Shown here one piece after another: positions 10,501 through 23,596 of a DNA stretch of 64,000 nucleotides (position 1 is the first letter of the stretch; the number at the start of each line of letters is the position of its first letter). The notes under the pieces are model-generated. The model was not told the DNA's origin, did no database searches, and saw only the letters and a program-made list of their open reading frames with translations. The DNA lies in NCBI GenBank assembly GCA_949361645.1, contig OX442416.1, positions 19,789,530 through 19,853,529 of the forward strand, read 5' to 3'. A program made the position numbers and the translations under genes. Source of the DNA: Spongilla lacustris (lineage: Eukaryota > Porifera > Demospongiae > Spongillida > Spongillidae).

Positions 10501-13500
10501 CATACTACTTGTGTGGAACATCTCCTTTCCACTCCTGGTATTGATGTGAACATTAAGGTTTTGGTGAGTTGGTCCACTGAATATTAAAATAAGATATGCA
10601 ACCTACACAACCACACACATAGCCACTGTGGAAGGTTATAATAAATACACAAAATAAATTTGAGCTCGTAAGTACATTCCAACAGGCCATTGTAATCGCT
10701 AAATGTGATATTTTTTTAGTTAACATCAGATATGGTGCATATTTCTTGTAAATAAGTACTAGTAGACTGTGAAAATCAAATCTATTTGTTTATAAACGGT
10801 TCAAGAAAGAAAAAAAAAAATACTGCACTAGTTACAATTTTTATTTGGCACTGTAATATCCAACAAAGAGAGCATAAGCACACCACTGTAATTATATCTT
10901 ACTGCAAAAACGGGAAGCTATAACTGCAAAAACGCAGGAAGAACTTGAAGGGTGATTGATGATTACACTTTCAGGTATGTATCAATAGCTAATTATATAT
11001 GGGACAGTGTCCAGCAAAATCGGGCTTGTGGGATTATAATTTTATCACTATAAAAATTGTACGTTACACTAACCCACACATCAGTCTTCTCAATGGTACA
11101 ACCTTTTCCTTTCATATTTCATATAGACCTCAAGAACTGTGTAACATATATCTCTGTAACATTTACACTCAAAACAATGCTATTTTACATTATTTAATTA
11201 TTACCAGGAAAAAAATATATCTGTGAATAACGGTATTGGCTTAGGACACACAGCAAATGCAGCCCCACCCATTCAAAGTAATCATCCATGCAAACCAAAT
11301 GCACACACATTACACAGCGTGCATGCCAAAAATGGCGTCCATTGCTCCATAGCAGCAAGCAACCCACTCACTTCTGTCTCATTGGTGTAGCTGATTTATC
11401 ATTTGTGTAATGTGAAAAACAGATGTCCTTGACAAATAAATGGACTCTTCAAGTGACCTTATCTCTTTATCACCATGCTGTAGGGAGCATAGCTTCCATC
11501 AGAACCTTATAGGTTCTCCCTTTCAATTCACATATACCACATACATGTACATGTACATTTGTACACCTCGGTGACTTTGATCATGTTAGAAGGGGCCATG
11601 TTGATGACCAAGTAGTACATGTACGTGTGTATATTATATTGTACCCACCATATTGACTGAACTATTGTACCCACTACAGGGTGGTAATACTCCATTACAC
11701 CATGCTGCATGGAAAGGTCATTCTATCATTGTGGAACATCTCCTTTCCACTCGTGGTATTGATGTGAACTTTCAGAATAAGGTGAGCTGGTCTATTTAAT
11801 GATCAAGTAATAATGATATGTATGGTGCTGAACACTATGTTTGTATCAAGCATTTAACCATTATATCATGTACTGCTTGGACATTGCAGAAGTCACCACT
11901 GTCCTTGACAATCAAGTGACCATAACTCTTTACCACTATTCTGTAGGGAGCATAGTTTCCATCAGAACCTTATAGGTTGTTCTCCCATTCACATACACCA
12001 CATACACCCTAGGGGCTTCATTTTTGAAGGGTCAATGTTGATAACCATGTACTATATGTACACGTGTACATTGATGACTGAACTATTGTACCCCCTCTAG
12101 TATGCTAATACTCCATTACACTATGCTGCAAAGGAAGGTCATACTACATGTGTGGAACATCTCCTTTCCACTCCTGGTATTGATGTGAACATTCAGGATG
12201 AGGTGAGTTGGTCTATTTAATGATCAAGTAATAATGATATGTATAGTGCTGAACACTGTATTCTGTATACTGATGGATGGTGATGAAAAAAACAAGACCA
12301 TAGAGCAGCTGCTTCTAAGCCTACACACAAAGACCAGTGTGTCCCTTGGTATCTCCTCCTTTTCAACCCCATCAGCAATGTTTGTATCATGCATGTGATA
12401 TCATATATAAAAGGCCATGTTGATAACCATGTACTACATGTACATGTACATGTGTACATTGTACCCACCATGTGGACTGAACTATTGTACCCACTCCATG
12501 CAGGATCACAATACTCCATTACACCTTGCTGCAAAGGGAGGTCATACTGCTTGTGTGGAACATCTCCTTTCCACTCCTGGTATTGATGTCGAAATAAAGG
12601 CTGGGGTGAGTCAATAGGCTCATATTAGTTTCTATAGAAACCTTACATACCACTTTGCATGGGGTGGGAAAGCCAATACTAAGCAAATAAAATTTTCAGT
12701 GTGCTTATAAACAGATTGGACTAGACTCCAATTGCAGGGTACACGTGTAAGGTGATTTATCACTCTCACCTCCTACCCACCCCACTGGTCAAAGTTTAAC
12801 TAGCCCCTAATTTTGATAAACCAACCTCCTAGTTTACACTTGCTGTGGCATGATCCACCAATCGATTAATTGATCTGACTGGTCGGATAAAACTATTTGG
12901 CATGCCATTTAACAGTACAGAGGGAAGATTTTATATTGTTGCCCACCCCCTATATATATATAATTATATATATATATATATATATATAACCCACCCCGTG
13001 TTTCAAACTTGGCGGTAAACTCTACATGTCTACCTCACAGCCTTAGTAATAATAATAACTCAATTCATTTTACCGATAATGCACTGCAAGAGGCTAGTTA
13101 AAGGTTCTGTTTAAGAGTAAACAGTGTTTAACGGCATGACAGTTGGTTTGTGGGCAGCCTTATCTGGGGGCCCCTTCTGTGTTGGGGCTCGCGCATTCTA
13201 GTTCTAACAGCCTTTGTTCAGGGAGTTCTGGGCAGCTACCATATAAGCCCCTCCTTCCTAGTGCCATATTGCACACATTTGGCATTCGGAAGGAGAGTGC
13301 TTTGCCACCCTTCCACACCCTGTTAATCCTATTTGTATCGTTCATTGGCTTGCTTTTGATATTATATATGGTCGGCCGGCGGAGCCAATACGGGCTTTCT
13401 CTTAAATCAGGCTAGCCCAGTCTGGACAAGCGTCCAGTTCTGGGACACAGGTTCCAGCTTGTGACAAGCGTCACACTGGACCTGTATAGCTTTGGGGTAG

Positions 13501-16500
13501 GGTGCCCCCCTATTCACCCGTGGGATACTCCCGCCTGGCCCCCTGTTGTGGCAATCAGTCAAAAATAGCCACGGCGCTCGCTGGGTTGGGGCTGTAGCTA
13601 GTTTATAGTTGTGCCTCTTAGGCTAAAACCAACTGCAAGAGATAGTTAATGTACTTATTTAAATGGATACAGTTTACAAAAGGGAGATTGATCTACAGTA
13701 TTAAGACGAGACATGAAGGTGATGATATTGTGTGCAGATACAACATATTGAGGCAAGGAATTCCAAATAGGAACAACCCGAGAAGTAGCCGAAAACCATG
13801 ACTAGGTATGGGGTATGGGGTATGGGGTATGGGGTATGGGGTATGGGGTATGGGGTATGGGGTATGGGGTATGGGGTATGGGGTATGGGGTATGGGGTAT
13901 GGGGTATGGGGTATGGGGTATGGGGTATGGGGTATGGGGTATGGGGTATGGGGTATGGGGTATGGGGTATGGGGTATGGGGTATGGGGTATGGGGTATGG
14001 GGTATGGGGTATGGGGTATGGGGTATGGGGTATGGGGTATGGGGTATGGGGTATGGGGTATGGGGTATGGGGTATGGGGTATGGGGTATGGGGTATGGGG
14101 TATGGGGTATGGGGTATGGGGTATGGGGTATGGGGTATGGGGTATGGGGTGGAGCCTGTATGACTTACCTCCAGTGGAATCAGGACCCACTGTAGTGGGT
14201 CCTATGTAGCAGTGCCGATTAAGCACTGTGGAGGCCCATATACATGTATAGGCAGTCTAACTTTTGGGGCCCAACATAACCAGTAGTGGTTAATGCGGTA
14301 CTATACTGATGCACGCAAGAGAATAATAAATAACGGCTATTAATTAATTCATGATAGGGTGTCCGGACAGGCCCCCCTCGGCTCCCGGATTCGCCCCTCA
14401 TCCTATTCTGTTTTGTCGCGGGGCCCATAGGCAGTTGCATCATAGATATAACACATAGGGATTGGCAACACCAGGCTCTCCAGGCCCGGCACACTCAGCC
14501 TGAAGTTGGTGCGGCCAGTGATGGGCGTGGCAACTTACCAGGGGAGCTAGGGTGCGGGATAGGGGACATCCCTTCCGCCCAGCTAGGGGGGTATGGGGGA
14601 GCGCTGTAAGCTCACCCATCGGGGTCTGGGGCGGAGTCCGAGAAGCAAACGCTATTTTGCGTTGAAAAACCCAGAAAGCTACGCAAAATGGCGGCGGCCA
14701 AGAGGCCTTTCAAATATATTAGCCATATGCATTATTGTTTATACGCATACAAGTTGCAACAGTCCGGATAACCGCTACGAATTTGATACACTAGCAAATG
14801 AATTTTGAACTTTTAAACTGTTTTGTTCAGTCGTGAATTAAAGATCGTGACAGACGAACCGGTAGGGCCGTAGCTAAAGCTTTTGCTTTGGGGTTGCTGG
14901 AAAGAATTTAAAAAGGGGGAGGTGTACATTGGATTACACTCTTTAACTTTGAATTGATTGCAGCCAAGCATTTGCAGGTGCTAACAAAACTGATCATCAT
15001 GGGTTATGAACTTATGACTGCAAGGGATCGCAATTTTTCCCATGCACGCGGGTTTGCCCGCGCGAGTTCATTGGAAATGGCAATAAATTTCAATCCTGTA
15101 TCGTTAGTGTCATCAGGCCTGATCTGGTTCATCAGAAAATGCGGGGAAAAAAGTGTTTTTAATTTGACAGTCCAGAACGTACATGTAGTGCATTCGTTAC
15201 TGACAATTGTTGCATTTACTATACACAATAATATAGAGTACACCGATGTATTCTAGGAGCACAAAAACATGTTCATGCAGTTCCATAAACGTTTCAGTTA
15301 ATTGTAGTGTTTTGTGTAAACAGTTTTGATATGGTTTCTTCGTATACCTATAGTTCAATTGTTGAGCTGCTTTGTTTGGCTCTGCGGCTTTCCTGGTACT
15401 GAATCCCACGCCTGTGGGATCGTTGCCGCGAAAAAGAGACCTATAACACGAGTTTATTTATTAGTTTTTCTTCAAGTTCTCAGATGTTTTTATTTCTGAG
15501 AGATACCAGCCGGAACCTATAGGTCACTACAACTGAAAATTGGTCTGTCCATTATTAAACTGATTCGTGCACAATTCAATTGCATGCACACGTCACCTTT
15601 TATGCTCCTCCTAGAAAATCCTAGAAAATTATTGCAATATAGGTCCCTTTTTAGAGCAACCATCTCAGGCATAACACGAACTGAGGTTACTATCATTTTG
15701 GAATCATTACACAATTCAGTGAACATTAAAAATCACACACAAATCAATTTTAATGCTAAATCACACAGTGATTTTACGGAGGATTTTAAAATCCTTTATA
15801 AATTCAAAACTTGATTCGACACGTTTTTTTCCCTGTGCTGCCATCACAACAGATAGCTATATATATACAATGGTACCGCACGGCAGTATGCCCTGGCGAG
15901 CTATAGCTAGGAAGAAAGGCAGTGTATATGCACTTCTTCACATCAATGTGTTTGAAACCACATGGCGCTATGTTCATGTTTATTAATTGAAGTTTATGAT
16001 TGTCCCATGCAGTTGTAGAAAACATGTCACTGCATGCTAGTGTATACATAGATAATAAATTCACTGCCTCTTTCACTGCCCCTGCATGTATCTGCCTGCC
16101 CTTATCTGCCTCAGCCTACCTGCCTCACTCACATCCCTTTGGTATCTGCCTCTCTCACTGCCTGTTAGTAACTGAAGAGACTGAACTGACAGGATCATTT
16201 ACATAGGTAGCATATGGGGAGGCAAAGGGGGCAGTGATAGAAGCAGAGAGGGGAGAGGGGGCAGTGACAGGGGCAGATAATTAAAGGAGGCAGGAGAAGG
16301 GGCAGGGACAGAGGCAGATAGAAAGGCAGATAGGGTCCCTAATATCAATGCAGCAGAGTCAAGACAATGGAGTGGCTAAAAATTGGTGGATATGCCAGGG
16401 ATTGTCAAACTGCAGTGTAGATTACTGTTACTAGGGATTGAGCACGAAGTACAGGAATGTTACTGTAAGAAGACAAAATAGAAATAGATCACTTCAACTC

Positions 16501-19500
16501 CATAATTAAATGCATGTGTTGTTTGAAGTCAGCCTGTCCCTGTCTGTTAACTTGTACTGACAGAACAATTGTAGTCCTTGCAGCTTTCATATACTTCAGT
16601 TTGCTGCGTTGCAGAGGGCCTACTAGCACTTACTTGGTATCTGTGGTTTTACTCGGATTGCCCGTGATACTGGGTGTTAATTATTAGACTACTCGATTAT
16701 CTATATGTTGTATACCGGTATAGCTGATGCGTTAGATCTAAGTCATACGTTACTTTACGGCTATTACGCTCTGAGAAAACATTCTTCAAAGAAAAGTCTC
16801 TAAAAAAATTTGGGGGTGCTTCAGCTAGCACCCCAAGCACTCCGTTTTCTATGGTCTTGTGAACGTACAGTTACATGCTCGCTGTAGTTACTTAGGATAC
16901 GCCTATTATAGATACTCCCGCATACTATGAATATGACATTAGTTACACACGCCCATTTTGGGGCCGAAAGTTGGTGCGGCCAAAGCCGCACCAACCGCAC
17001 CATGTGCGCCGGGCCTGCTCTCAATGGTAGATCTAATAGGCTCGTTTCGGATGTAACCCCGAAACGGCGGAATAGCTGTAAATGAATAAAATAAACAGTT
17101 TATGTTTTAAGCCCTATATGTTTCTAGTCCGCCCTGCGCTATGCAGTTGGCCAGTGTTCGGATGAACTCAGATATATTGATGTCCGCGTGTCCACAACAC
17201 AAAAATATAAATCTCTACTCTGCACGTGATCACACGTCTAGCCCCTCCCCTATGTATACACCATAACCCCCTCTATATTTACACAAAGTGATGACACAAT
17301 TAGTGACACTACAGTTTTACAAAATTCTAGATTTGACCAGCGCAATCCGAATGTACCAAAACTATGGAGTCCACCGCCAACGACTTGCAACTATTAACAC
17401 TATACATAGCGTTATGGACAAATACAGTGTACCAATCTGTTCTATCCGAGTTTCTGAAGGCAGGCGAAGGGACTGGGAAGCAGGGTTATTTGTTACTTTT
17501 GTCACAAATTCATTCGTAGAATGCGTACAAAATGCTGTGGAACAAACACTAAGGCACAGTTTAATCACTTCATCGTATTTAGGACAATTCAGGTTTGGAG
17601 CAAGTGAGTAAACTACGATCAAAACAGGTACAACAAACTACAGATATGTAACGGGTACGAGTACCCATCAGTATCTTGTTGGTTAGGTACAAAGAGTTCC
17701 AGATCAGCTTGGATGAGGGCATGCAGGGATAAAATTAGAACGCAACGAGGGCTCGTGCTTTCATCTATGTACGGACACACGACTACCAAGGGTACAACTA
17801 GTGGGGTCGCGCAATAATTGGGCCAATATAGTGATGAGTTCCAGATCAGCTTGGATGAGGGCATGCAGGGATAAAATTAGAACGCAACGAGGGCTCGTGC
17901 TTTCATCTATGTACGGACACACGACTACCAAGGGTACAACTAGTGGGGTCGCGCAATAATTGGGCCAATATAGTGATAAATCTTGCTCGTATAGCTTTTC
18001 TTTTGTATCTATAAATATCTCATATCCTCCTTTTACCTCGCAACAAAATTAATCTATTCAAGGGAAAGCTACTGTTGCACTGAGAGTACTGGCAGGTATT
18101 GTCCATAATAATTTCGCGAAACGAGCCTGTAACGCGGATGTGACGTCACACCATACATTTAGATAGGCCGTTTCCAATCCCTATGTGTTATATCTATGGT
18201 TGCATACACTTGCCTGATGGTTAATCCTGCACTGCTATGTAGGATTGGCTACGGATTGGCTTTAGTGGGCGTGGTTTTCGATCGATCGTTTTAAAACGGT
18301 AACGAAGCGTTGCCTTTACTCGCCGGCAGCTCTCATATAATCCATCACAAACATGACATATAACGTGAGCTTCGCTAAACAGTGCCATTTACGTGGAGCA
18401 TAGATTAAATGGCCGCTACGGATGAGCAATGAATCCTTGTTTTAGATCTGATGAAACAATAACACTTAGATCGATACATGCTCTAAAGTTACCGCTGCAT
18501 TTTTGTAAAGCAATGCTAAGCTCCCAATTAGATGCCCAATCACACAATGCAGATAATGAGCTTACAAAGGGAGATGTATCCCCAGTAGAATGATGAAAAT
18601 AAATTTTTAGTGTCATCAGCAAAGATTTTAGCTTTAGTAGGTGTTGACAAACAACCCGGGAAATTGTTAATATATGAGAAAAAGAAGCGTACCTAAAACA
18701 GAGCCCTGAGCAACACCACTAGTGACAGGTAGTGGGGTCGACAAAGTTGAACCTATGTAGACACGTTGATATCTATTGCTAAGAAATGACTTTTATCCAA
18801 GCAAGCAGATAATAATAGTTATTGCTTTTAGCAATATCAAGCTCCCTTAAAGAATAGTAAGACTTGACCACATCATCATATTTTTTAGAATACCTTCGAT
18901 CTTATTCTGGAGGTACCAATATGTTTTCTTTAGAACGTAAGGAACGAATTGCTTTGGTACAGAGGATTTCGTAGGTTGAATATGAGAAAGGGGTACAAAT
19001 TGAGAGATAGAATAATCCAAAACTTGTGATATATTAGTCTAGAATTTAACTGCAATTAGACTGGCATTGTAAAGTAGTAGCCAATCAACATTATATGAAA
19101 TATTTAAGAGAAGAGTAGTCAGTCAGTATGTCTGTAGTCTCGAAAACAAAGACTAAGATTGGGTTATGGAATAACAGGACAAAGGATTGAGAAGTCCACT
19201 GCACTATGATCACAGATGCTGGAGAAAGGCTCAACAACTGCTAAGTCATGGATTAAAATCAAGGTCAGTACAATTTGAGCCATGGGTAGGACAATCAACA
19301 ACTTGTGTAAGACCATTCTGAAGCACGCAAGTTGCAAACTTGTTCTGTGCAACCGAAACATGGCTTGAAGGAATCATCCAGTTAATTTGTGGGTAATTGA
19401 AGTCACCAACATAACACACACATCCTTTGGTATATACATGTATGTATCCAAATGGGAACAAGCAGGGCCTACAAGCAGTATGGCCAATTGCGAATACATG

Positions 19501-21774
19501 GATAACCTCTAAACAGCAGATCAAGAACAATACATTCCAGTGATAAGAATACAGGGTCAAGATAAATAAAAACAGCCTTTAATGCGTTTTTCCTGAAATT
19601 AAACATAGTAGGGAATCCGAATGCAGCCAAGTTTGAGTAACAAAGATAATATCAATGATATTGTTAATGCACTAGGGCCCGGCCTTTAGCCTTGGGCCCC
19701 AGCTACGCTAGGAGAACAGGAGTATGAATAACATACATGTAGTCTGCACAGCTGTCCATAATACATTGAAGCCAATAGGACAACGCTCATCACTCATCGA
19801 ATACATACAATTACATGTTCCTCCATTTATTAATGATTACAATATGCACATCTTTTTATTTACCACATATACATGTATGTATCAATTAGAGGCTTCTTAT
19901 TAGAAGGGGCCAAGGTGATGACCATCTATCTACATCAGTATACAATAGCCACCATGTTGACCAAACTATTGTACCCACTCCAGAATGGTAATACTCCATT
20001 ACACATTGCTGCCATGGGAGGGCATACTACTTGTGTGGAACATCTCCTTTCCACTCCTGGTATTGATGTGAACATTAAGAATATGGTGAGTTGGTCCACT
20101 AAATATGAAAGATATGCAATGTTATAGGAACTGTACCTGACCATGTACTAAATGACCAAACTATTGTACCCATTCCAGAATGGTGATACTCCATTACACT
20201 ATGCAGCCATGGGAGGTCATAATACTTTTGTGGAACGTCTCCTTTCCACTCCTGGTATTGATGTGAACATTAATAATAAGGTGAGCTGGTCTATTTAATG
20301 ATCAAGTAATAATGATATGTATGGTGCTGAACACTATCCTGTATATGAATGTTTGTATCATGCATGTAAATGTGTACACCCTCTTGATGTTGTACATGAA
20401 AGGCCCAGTTGATGACCATATACTGCATGTACATGCACATGTGTACATTACTGGCACATTGTGACTACTCCAGTATGATGGTGATACTCCATTACACCTT
20501 GCTGCAAAGGGAGGTCATTCTGCTTGTGTGGAACATCTCCTTTCCACTCCTGGTATTGATGTGAACATTAAGAATAGGGTGAGCTGGTCTATTTAATGAT
20601 CAAGTAATAATGATATGTATAGTGCTGAACACTATCCTGTATATGGATGGTGATGTAAAAACAAGACCATAGAGCAGCTGCTTCTAAGCCTACACACAAA
20701 GACCAGTGTGTCCCTTGGTATCTCCTCCCCTTCAACCCCATCAGCAATGTTTGTATCATGCATGTAAATGCGTACATTATCTTGATGTTATATGTGTATA
20801 TGAAAGGTCATGTTGATGACCATGTACTACATGTACATGTATATGTGTACATTGTACCCACCATGTTGACTGAACTATTGTACCCACTACAGAAGGGTTA
20901 TGCTCCATTATACCTTGCTGTGGTGGGTAATTATATTACTTGTGTGGAACATCTCCTTTCCACTCCTGGTATTGATGTGAACATTAAGGATGAGGTGAGT
21001 TGGTGTATTAAATGATCAACTAATAATGATATGTATGTATGGTGCTGAACACTATCCTGTATATGGATGGTGATGTAAAAAGCAAGACCATAGAGCAGCT
21101 GCTTCTAAGCCTACACACAAAGACCAGTGTGTCCCTTGGTATCTCCTCCCCTACAACCCCATCAGCAATGTTTGTATCATGCATGTAAATGTGTACTATT
21201 TACTCTTGTGATGTCATATATGAAAGGCCATGTTGATAACCATGTTTTGTATTACATGTACATGTACATTTGTACATTGTACTCACCATGTTAACTGAAC
21301 TATTATACCCATTACAGGATGGTTTTGCTCCATTATACCTTGCTGTGGTGGGAGATCATACTACTTGTGTGGAACATCTCCTTTCCACTCCTGGTATTGA
21401 TGTGAACATTAAGTCTAGGGTGAGCTGGTCTATTTTAAAAAGTAATGATATGCATGGTGCTGAACACTATCCTGTATATCAAAACAAGACCATAGAGCAG
21501 CTGCTTCTAAGCCTACACACAAAGACCTTTCTATCATGCATGTAAATGTGAACACCCTCTTGATTTTGTATATGAAACACCATGTTGATGACCATGCACT
21601 ACATGTAAATGTGTACCCACCATATTGACTGAACTATTGTACCCACTCCAGGGTGGTGATACTCCATTACACCTTGCTGTAAGGGAACATCGTACTACTT
21701 GTGTGGAATATCTCTTTTCCACTACTGGTATTGATGTGGATACTGCATTTCAGACAATTTACCGGTGTTATTAA
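7584..21774 (+). CDS. Ankyrin gene A: 12-exon all-ankyrin-repeat protein
   Basis: Exons read as 7584-7712, 8105-8206, 10462-10563, 11680-11781, 12101-12202, 12504-12605, 19984-20085, 20179-20280, 20474-20578, 20893-20994, 21318-21419 and terminal 21652-21774. Joined, they give 424 codons without a stop. Exon 1 encodes DGEQKLRDAAERGDIGEVAR, a capping ankyrin repeat. The ten internal exons each encode one 34-35-residue repeat (TPLHLAAxGGHTTCVEHLL, STPGIDVNI). The last exon ends AFQTIYRCY-stop. All junctions are phase 0 with AG/GT borders. The product should be a soluble ankyrin solenoid used for protein binding; partner unknown. The start is uncertain: ATG 7584 is in frame, but a 5' UTR intron ending at 7615 is possible. 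Intron 6 is 7.4 kb and full of repeats, so two transcripts are also possible. Confidence 0.65.
8207..10461 (+). other. Intron 2 of gene A
   Basis: It holds one copy of the conserved intron block (about 8345-8475, ending in the GAGCAGCTGCTTCT motif), the 8610-8990 minisatellite, and sequence from about 9100 that recurs at 47700-48180 in the gene B region. No extra exon was seen. Confidence 0.5.
8610..8990. repeat. Minisatellite, ~28-31-bp unit
   Basis: About 12 imperfect tandem units containing CACCTCCTAGCCTGCT and CCATGTGGAGACCTT, in two length variants (CTGCCATG versus CCATG). The same family forms a larger array at 46440-47020. Confidence 0.85.
10564..11679 (+). other. Intron 3 of gene A
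   Basis: Mostly AT-rich non-coding sequence. The last 300 bp resemble the flanks of several later exons (a stretch near AGAACCTTATAGGTTCTCCC also occurs near 25490 and 11970). No exon was recognised. Confidence 0.4.
12952..12990. repeat. (TA)n microsatellite
   Basis: An interrupted run of TA dinucleotides. Confidence 0.85.
13805..14152 (+). repeat. (GGTATGG)n heptamer satellite, ~50 copies
   Basis: A seven-base unit repeats for about 348 bp with no substitution that I can see. The top strand is GGGG every seven bases (GGGGTAT), which suits G-quadruplex formation. The unit length is not a multiple of three, so all plus-strand frames stay open and encode the same MGYGVWG pattern; these are not real proteins. 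Confidence 0.95.
16070..16335. repeat. Inverted pair of imperfect minisatellites
   Basis: The left half repeats TCTGCCT/CACTGCC motifs on the plus strand. The right half (about 16210-16335) repeats the complement (GGCAGATA, GGGGCAGTGA). The two halves could fold back on each other. No ORF is present. Confidence 0.5.
17694..17977. repeat. Perfect 142-bp tandem duplication
   Basis: Bases 17694-17835 are repeated as 17836-17977, apparently without a mismatch (unit begins GAGTTCCAGATCAGC and ends CAATATAGTGAT). This is a very recent duplication or an assembly artefact. No coding content was recognised. Confidence 0.9.
18416..19560 (-). mobile_element. Degenerate LINE (APE endonuclease + reverse transcriptase remnants)
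   Basis: On the minus strand the order is endonuclease then RT. At about 19200-19450 there is CYVGDFNYPQINW, then NGLTQVVDCPTHGSNCTDL. After a frameshift come LILIHDLAVVEP and SSICDHSAVDFSI, which are the GDFN and SDH-type motifs of an APE-like endonuclease. At about 18600-18720 comes TSGVAQGSVLGTLLFLIY, then after a further frameshift KAKIFADDTK, which carries the catalytic FADD in place of YADD. At 18490-18540 there is CDWASNWELSIALQKC. At least three frame breaks and a stop show that it is dead. The motif set suits CR1/L2/Jockey-like non-LTR elements; the clade is not determined. Confidence 0.75.
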
Positions 21775-22621
21775 TATGTACTAGATTTTTATGTGTTTCC
21801 ATTTTTGCAGTGATCAATTTGTTACATTTGATAATACTAACTGTAAATTCATGTCCACTTTAAGCATATGTTCATCACATCTTTCCACACCTCCGGCCCA
21901 ACAACTCAGCAGTCTTGTACTTCAACAAAGGACATCACCTTCCCTTCCAGCCCTCATATCAATTGATCTAATGTTGGGTGTGCATGAGCAATAATGTTAC
22001 CATGAATTCACAACATTGATGACCCATGCTAGAATGGTCAGTAACTATTAGTAACTCACATACATGTGCTATAATGATATGTACATGTAGTAAGTAAAAA
22101 ACATTCTCTATGAGAAAGTTGGTGGTACATGTATATAGGATTTGAAGGCAATAATAAAATTTGTACAAAATCAGGATGATCAATCTTTAGATGATTGAGC
22201 AGTTCTAGGACAGATGTGTGATTGCTGATATCATCAGATGTCCATACATTTGTACATACATGTACAGGAAAAATGAAATTGTCCTATTTTTAGTACATGA
22301 ATAATGTAACATCCCATTGGCAGGGCATCTTAGTGATCCGAATATTTCACGTTTTCTTATTTGTTGCCTTGAGAATATTTTTTTATTTACTTGTTTCATT
22401 CATAACTGCATGCTTTCAAGTTAGGTGCAACAGACATTTAGTCATTTTAATCTTAGTGACCCGAATATTTGACAATAGCGAAAGGAGTAGTATACCCACT
22501 GCTATGTAACAATTAAAACTGTGTCCTGTGATATCTCCCCTTTTTTACTATTGCCCATACTCATCCCCTTACCTACTACAACTGATAGTGACCAGCCAAC
22601 ACTCATTTGTGCATTTCTAGT
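21775..22621. other. 3' flank of gene A
   Basis: The sequence after the terminal exon is shared with the flanks after 3288 and 31172 (CATTTTTGCAG, then a CCTCCGGCCCAACAACTCAG stretch). A partial copy of the TATAGGATTTGAAGG foldback family lies near 22130. No gene was recognised. Confidence 0.4.
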
Positions 22622-23161
22622 TTAGTGCACACATGCTGTCATGCCAATATCCTCTGCCACTATGCACCTACCATTATGGTTATTTGGCAGACATGGGTTG
22701 ATGTAATGCCTTAAAGTTAGCCATACTGCCCATACATAACTGATGGATGTATATTGTATTAAAATCTGGATGATAAATGATGGATTGCTGATATCATCAT
22801 GTGTCAGTAAATGTACAGTACCCATGGCTACACCAAAAACAGTTTTGTTGGGCACATGGTACATGGAATGAGGTGACCCCATATTAACATGATTGCTAAA
22901 GGCTGTGAAAAGGCCTGATCCCCAGGCCCCGCAGTTCTCCACTGCTAGTGGTATATATTGCCAGCCCAACTCAACACACTTGAGACAAACATCCTGGTAC
23001 ATGCATGCTTCCAACATGTTAAGTGAATTAAGCAGGGATGCAACAGTAATGTCAAAGGCAGCTGATGTGCCACAATCCCAATTGGTAACAAGGATGTCTG
23101 CTCGATGTGTTCTGGAATGATCTTGTCCCCATTCACAGCCAACTTCTAAGTGTGCATACAA
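22622..23161 (-). pseudogene. Transposon-derived ORF with PD-(D/E)XK nuclease-like pattern
   Basis: A 179-codon minus-strand frame. The first half reads GQDHSRTHRADILVTNWDCG, then TSAAFDITVASLLNSLN, then KCVELGWQYIPLAVENCGAWG. The pattern R-A-D-(I/V) with AxFDxTV and A-V-E-x-x-GAWG is one I associate with C-terminal ORFs of marine-invertebrate retroelements, where RxDI and DxTV resemble a restriction-like nuclease core. The C-terminal third looks degraded and overlaps sequence related to 32790-33100. It is probably a relic, not a host gene. Confidence 0.45.
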
Positions 23162-23392
23162 ACCAGCTCATGTTGCATGTATACCACATTGTGAAGAGTC
23201 TTGCGCCTAGTTGTTACATCACCTTATTGTAGCCGATACATGTAAAATTGGGACATAGGGGACAAACGATTGGATTTCCATCCAAACTCACAAAGGGATT
23301 GGCTCCCAACCACCATTTGACTGCAGTTTAGCAGCCCCAAGCTTAGTATACTAATCTTTACTCTACATGTACATGAGAATGTTTGTGGTATA

Positions 23393-23596
23393 TATAGGAT
23401 TTGAAGGTAAAAAGCAGGGAAACAGGTTTGAAGGATAAAGAAAAACAAAACAGTTTGGCAAAGCTCATTGTAGGATGGGATATATCGATGTTGCATTGTG
23501 CATACATGTAGGACTATTTCAATTTTCCTTATCATTAAACCCCTGTTTCCAGCTGCTTTTTGCCTTATACCACCAATTTTCTTGCATGCTATACAG
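23393..23596. mobile_element. Degenerate foldback MITE (TATAGGATTTGAAGG family)
   Basis: The left arm begins TATAGGATTTGAAGG and carries AAAGCAGGGAAACAGG; the right arm carries the complement (CCTGTTTCCAGCTGCTTTTT) and ends near CTATA. The same family is intact at 60541-60766 and 42203-42435. Confidence 0.55.

Larger units (their letters stand above)
12606..19983 (+). other. Large intron 6 of gene A (repeat-rich)
   Basis: A 7.4-kb stretch without ankyrin exons. It contains a TA-rich tract (12950-12990), a GC-rich dispersed-repeat-like block (about 13080-13650), the heptamer satellite (13805-14152), another GC-rich block (about 14350-14650), a purine/pyrimidine inverted minisatellite (16070-16335), a 142-bp tandem duplication (17694-17977) and a dead LINE (18416-19560). 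If transcription does not cross it, the exons on either side belong to different genes. Confidence 0.45.

Noticed and set aside
13798..14226. Long GYGVWGM and PIPHTPY open frames
   Set aside because: They arise from a seven-base satellite read in any frame; no start context, composition or splice evidence for a protein.
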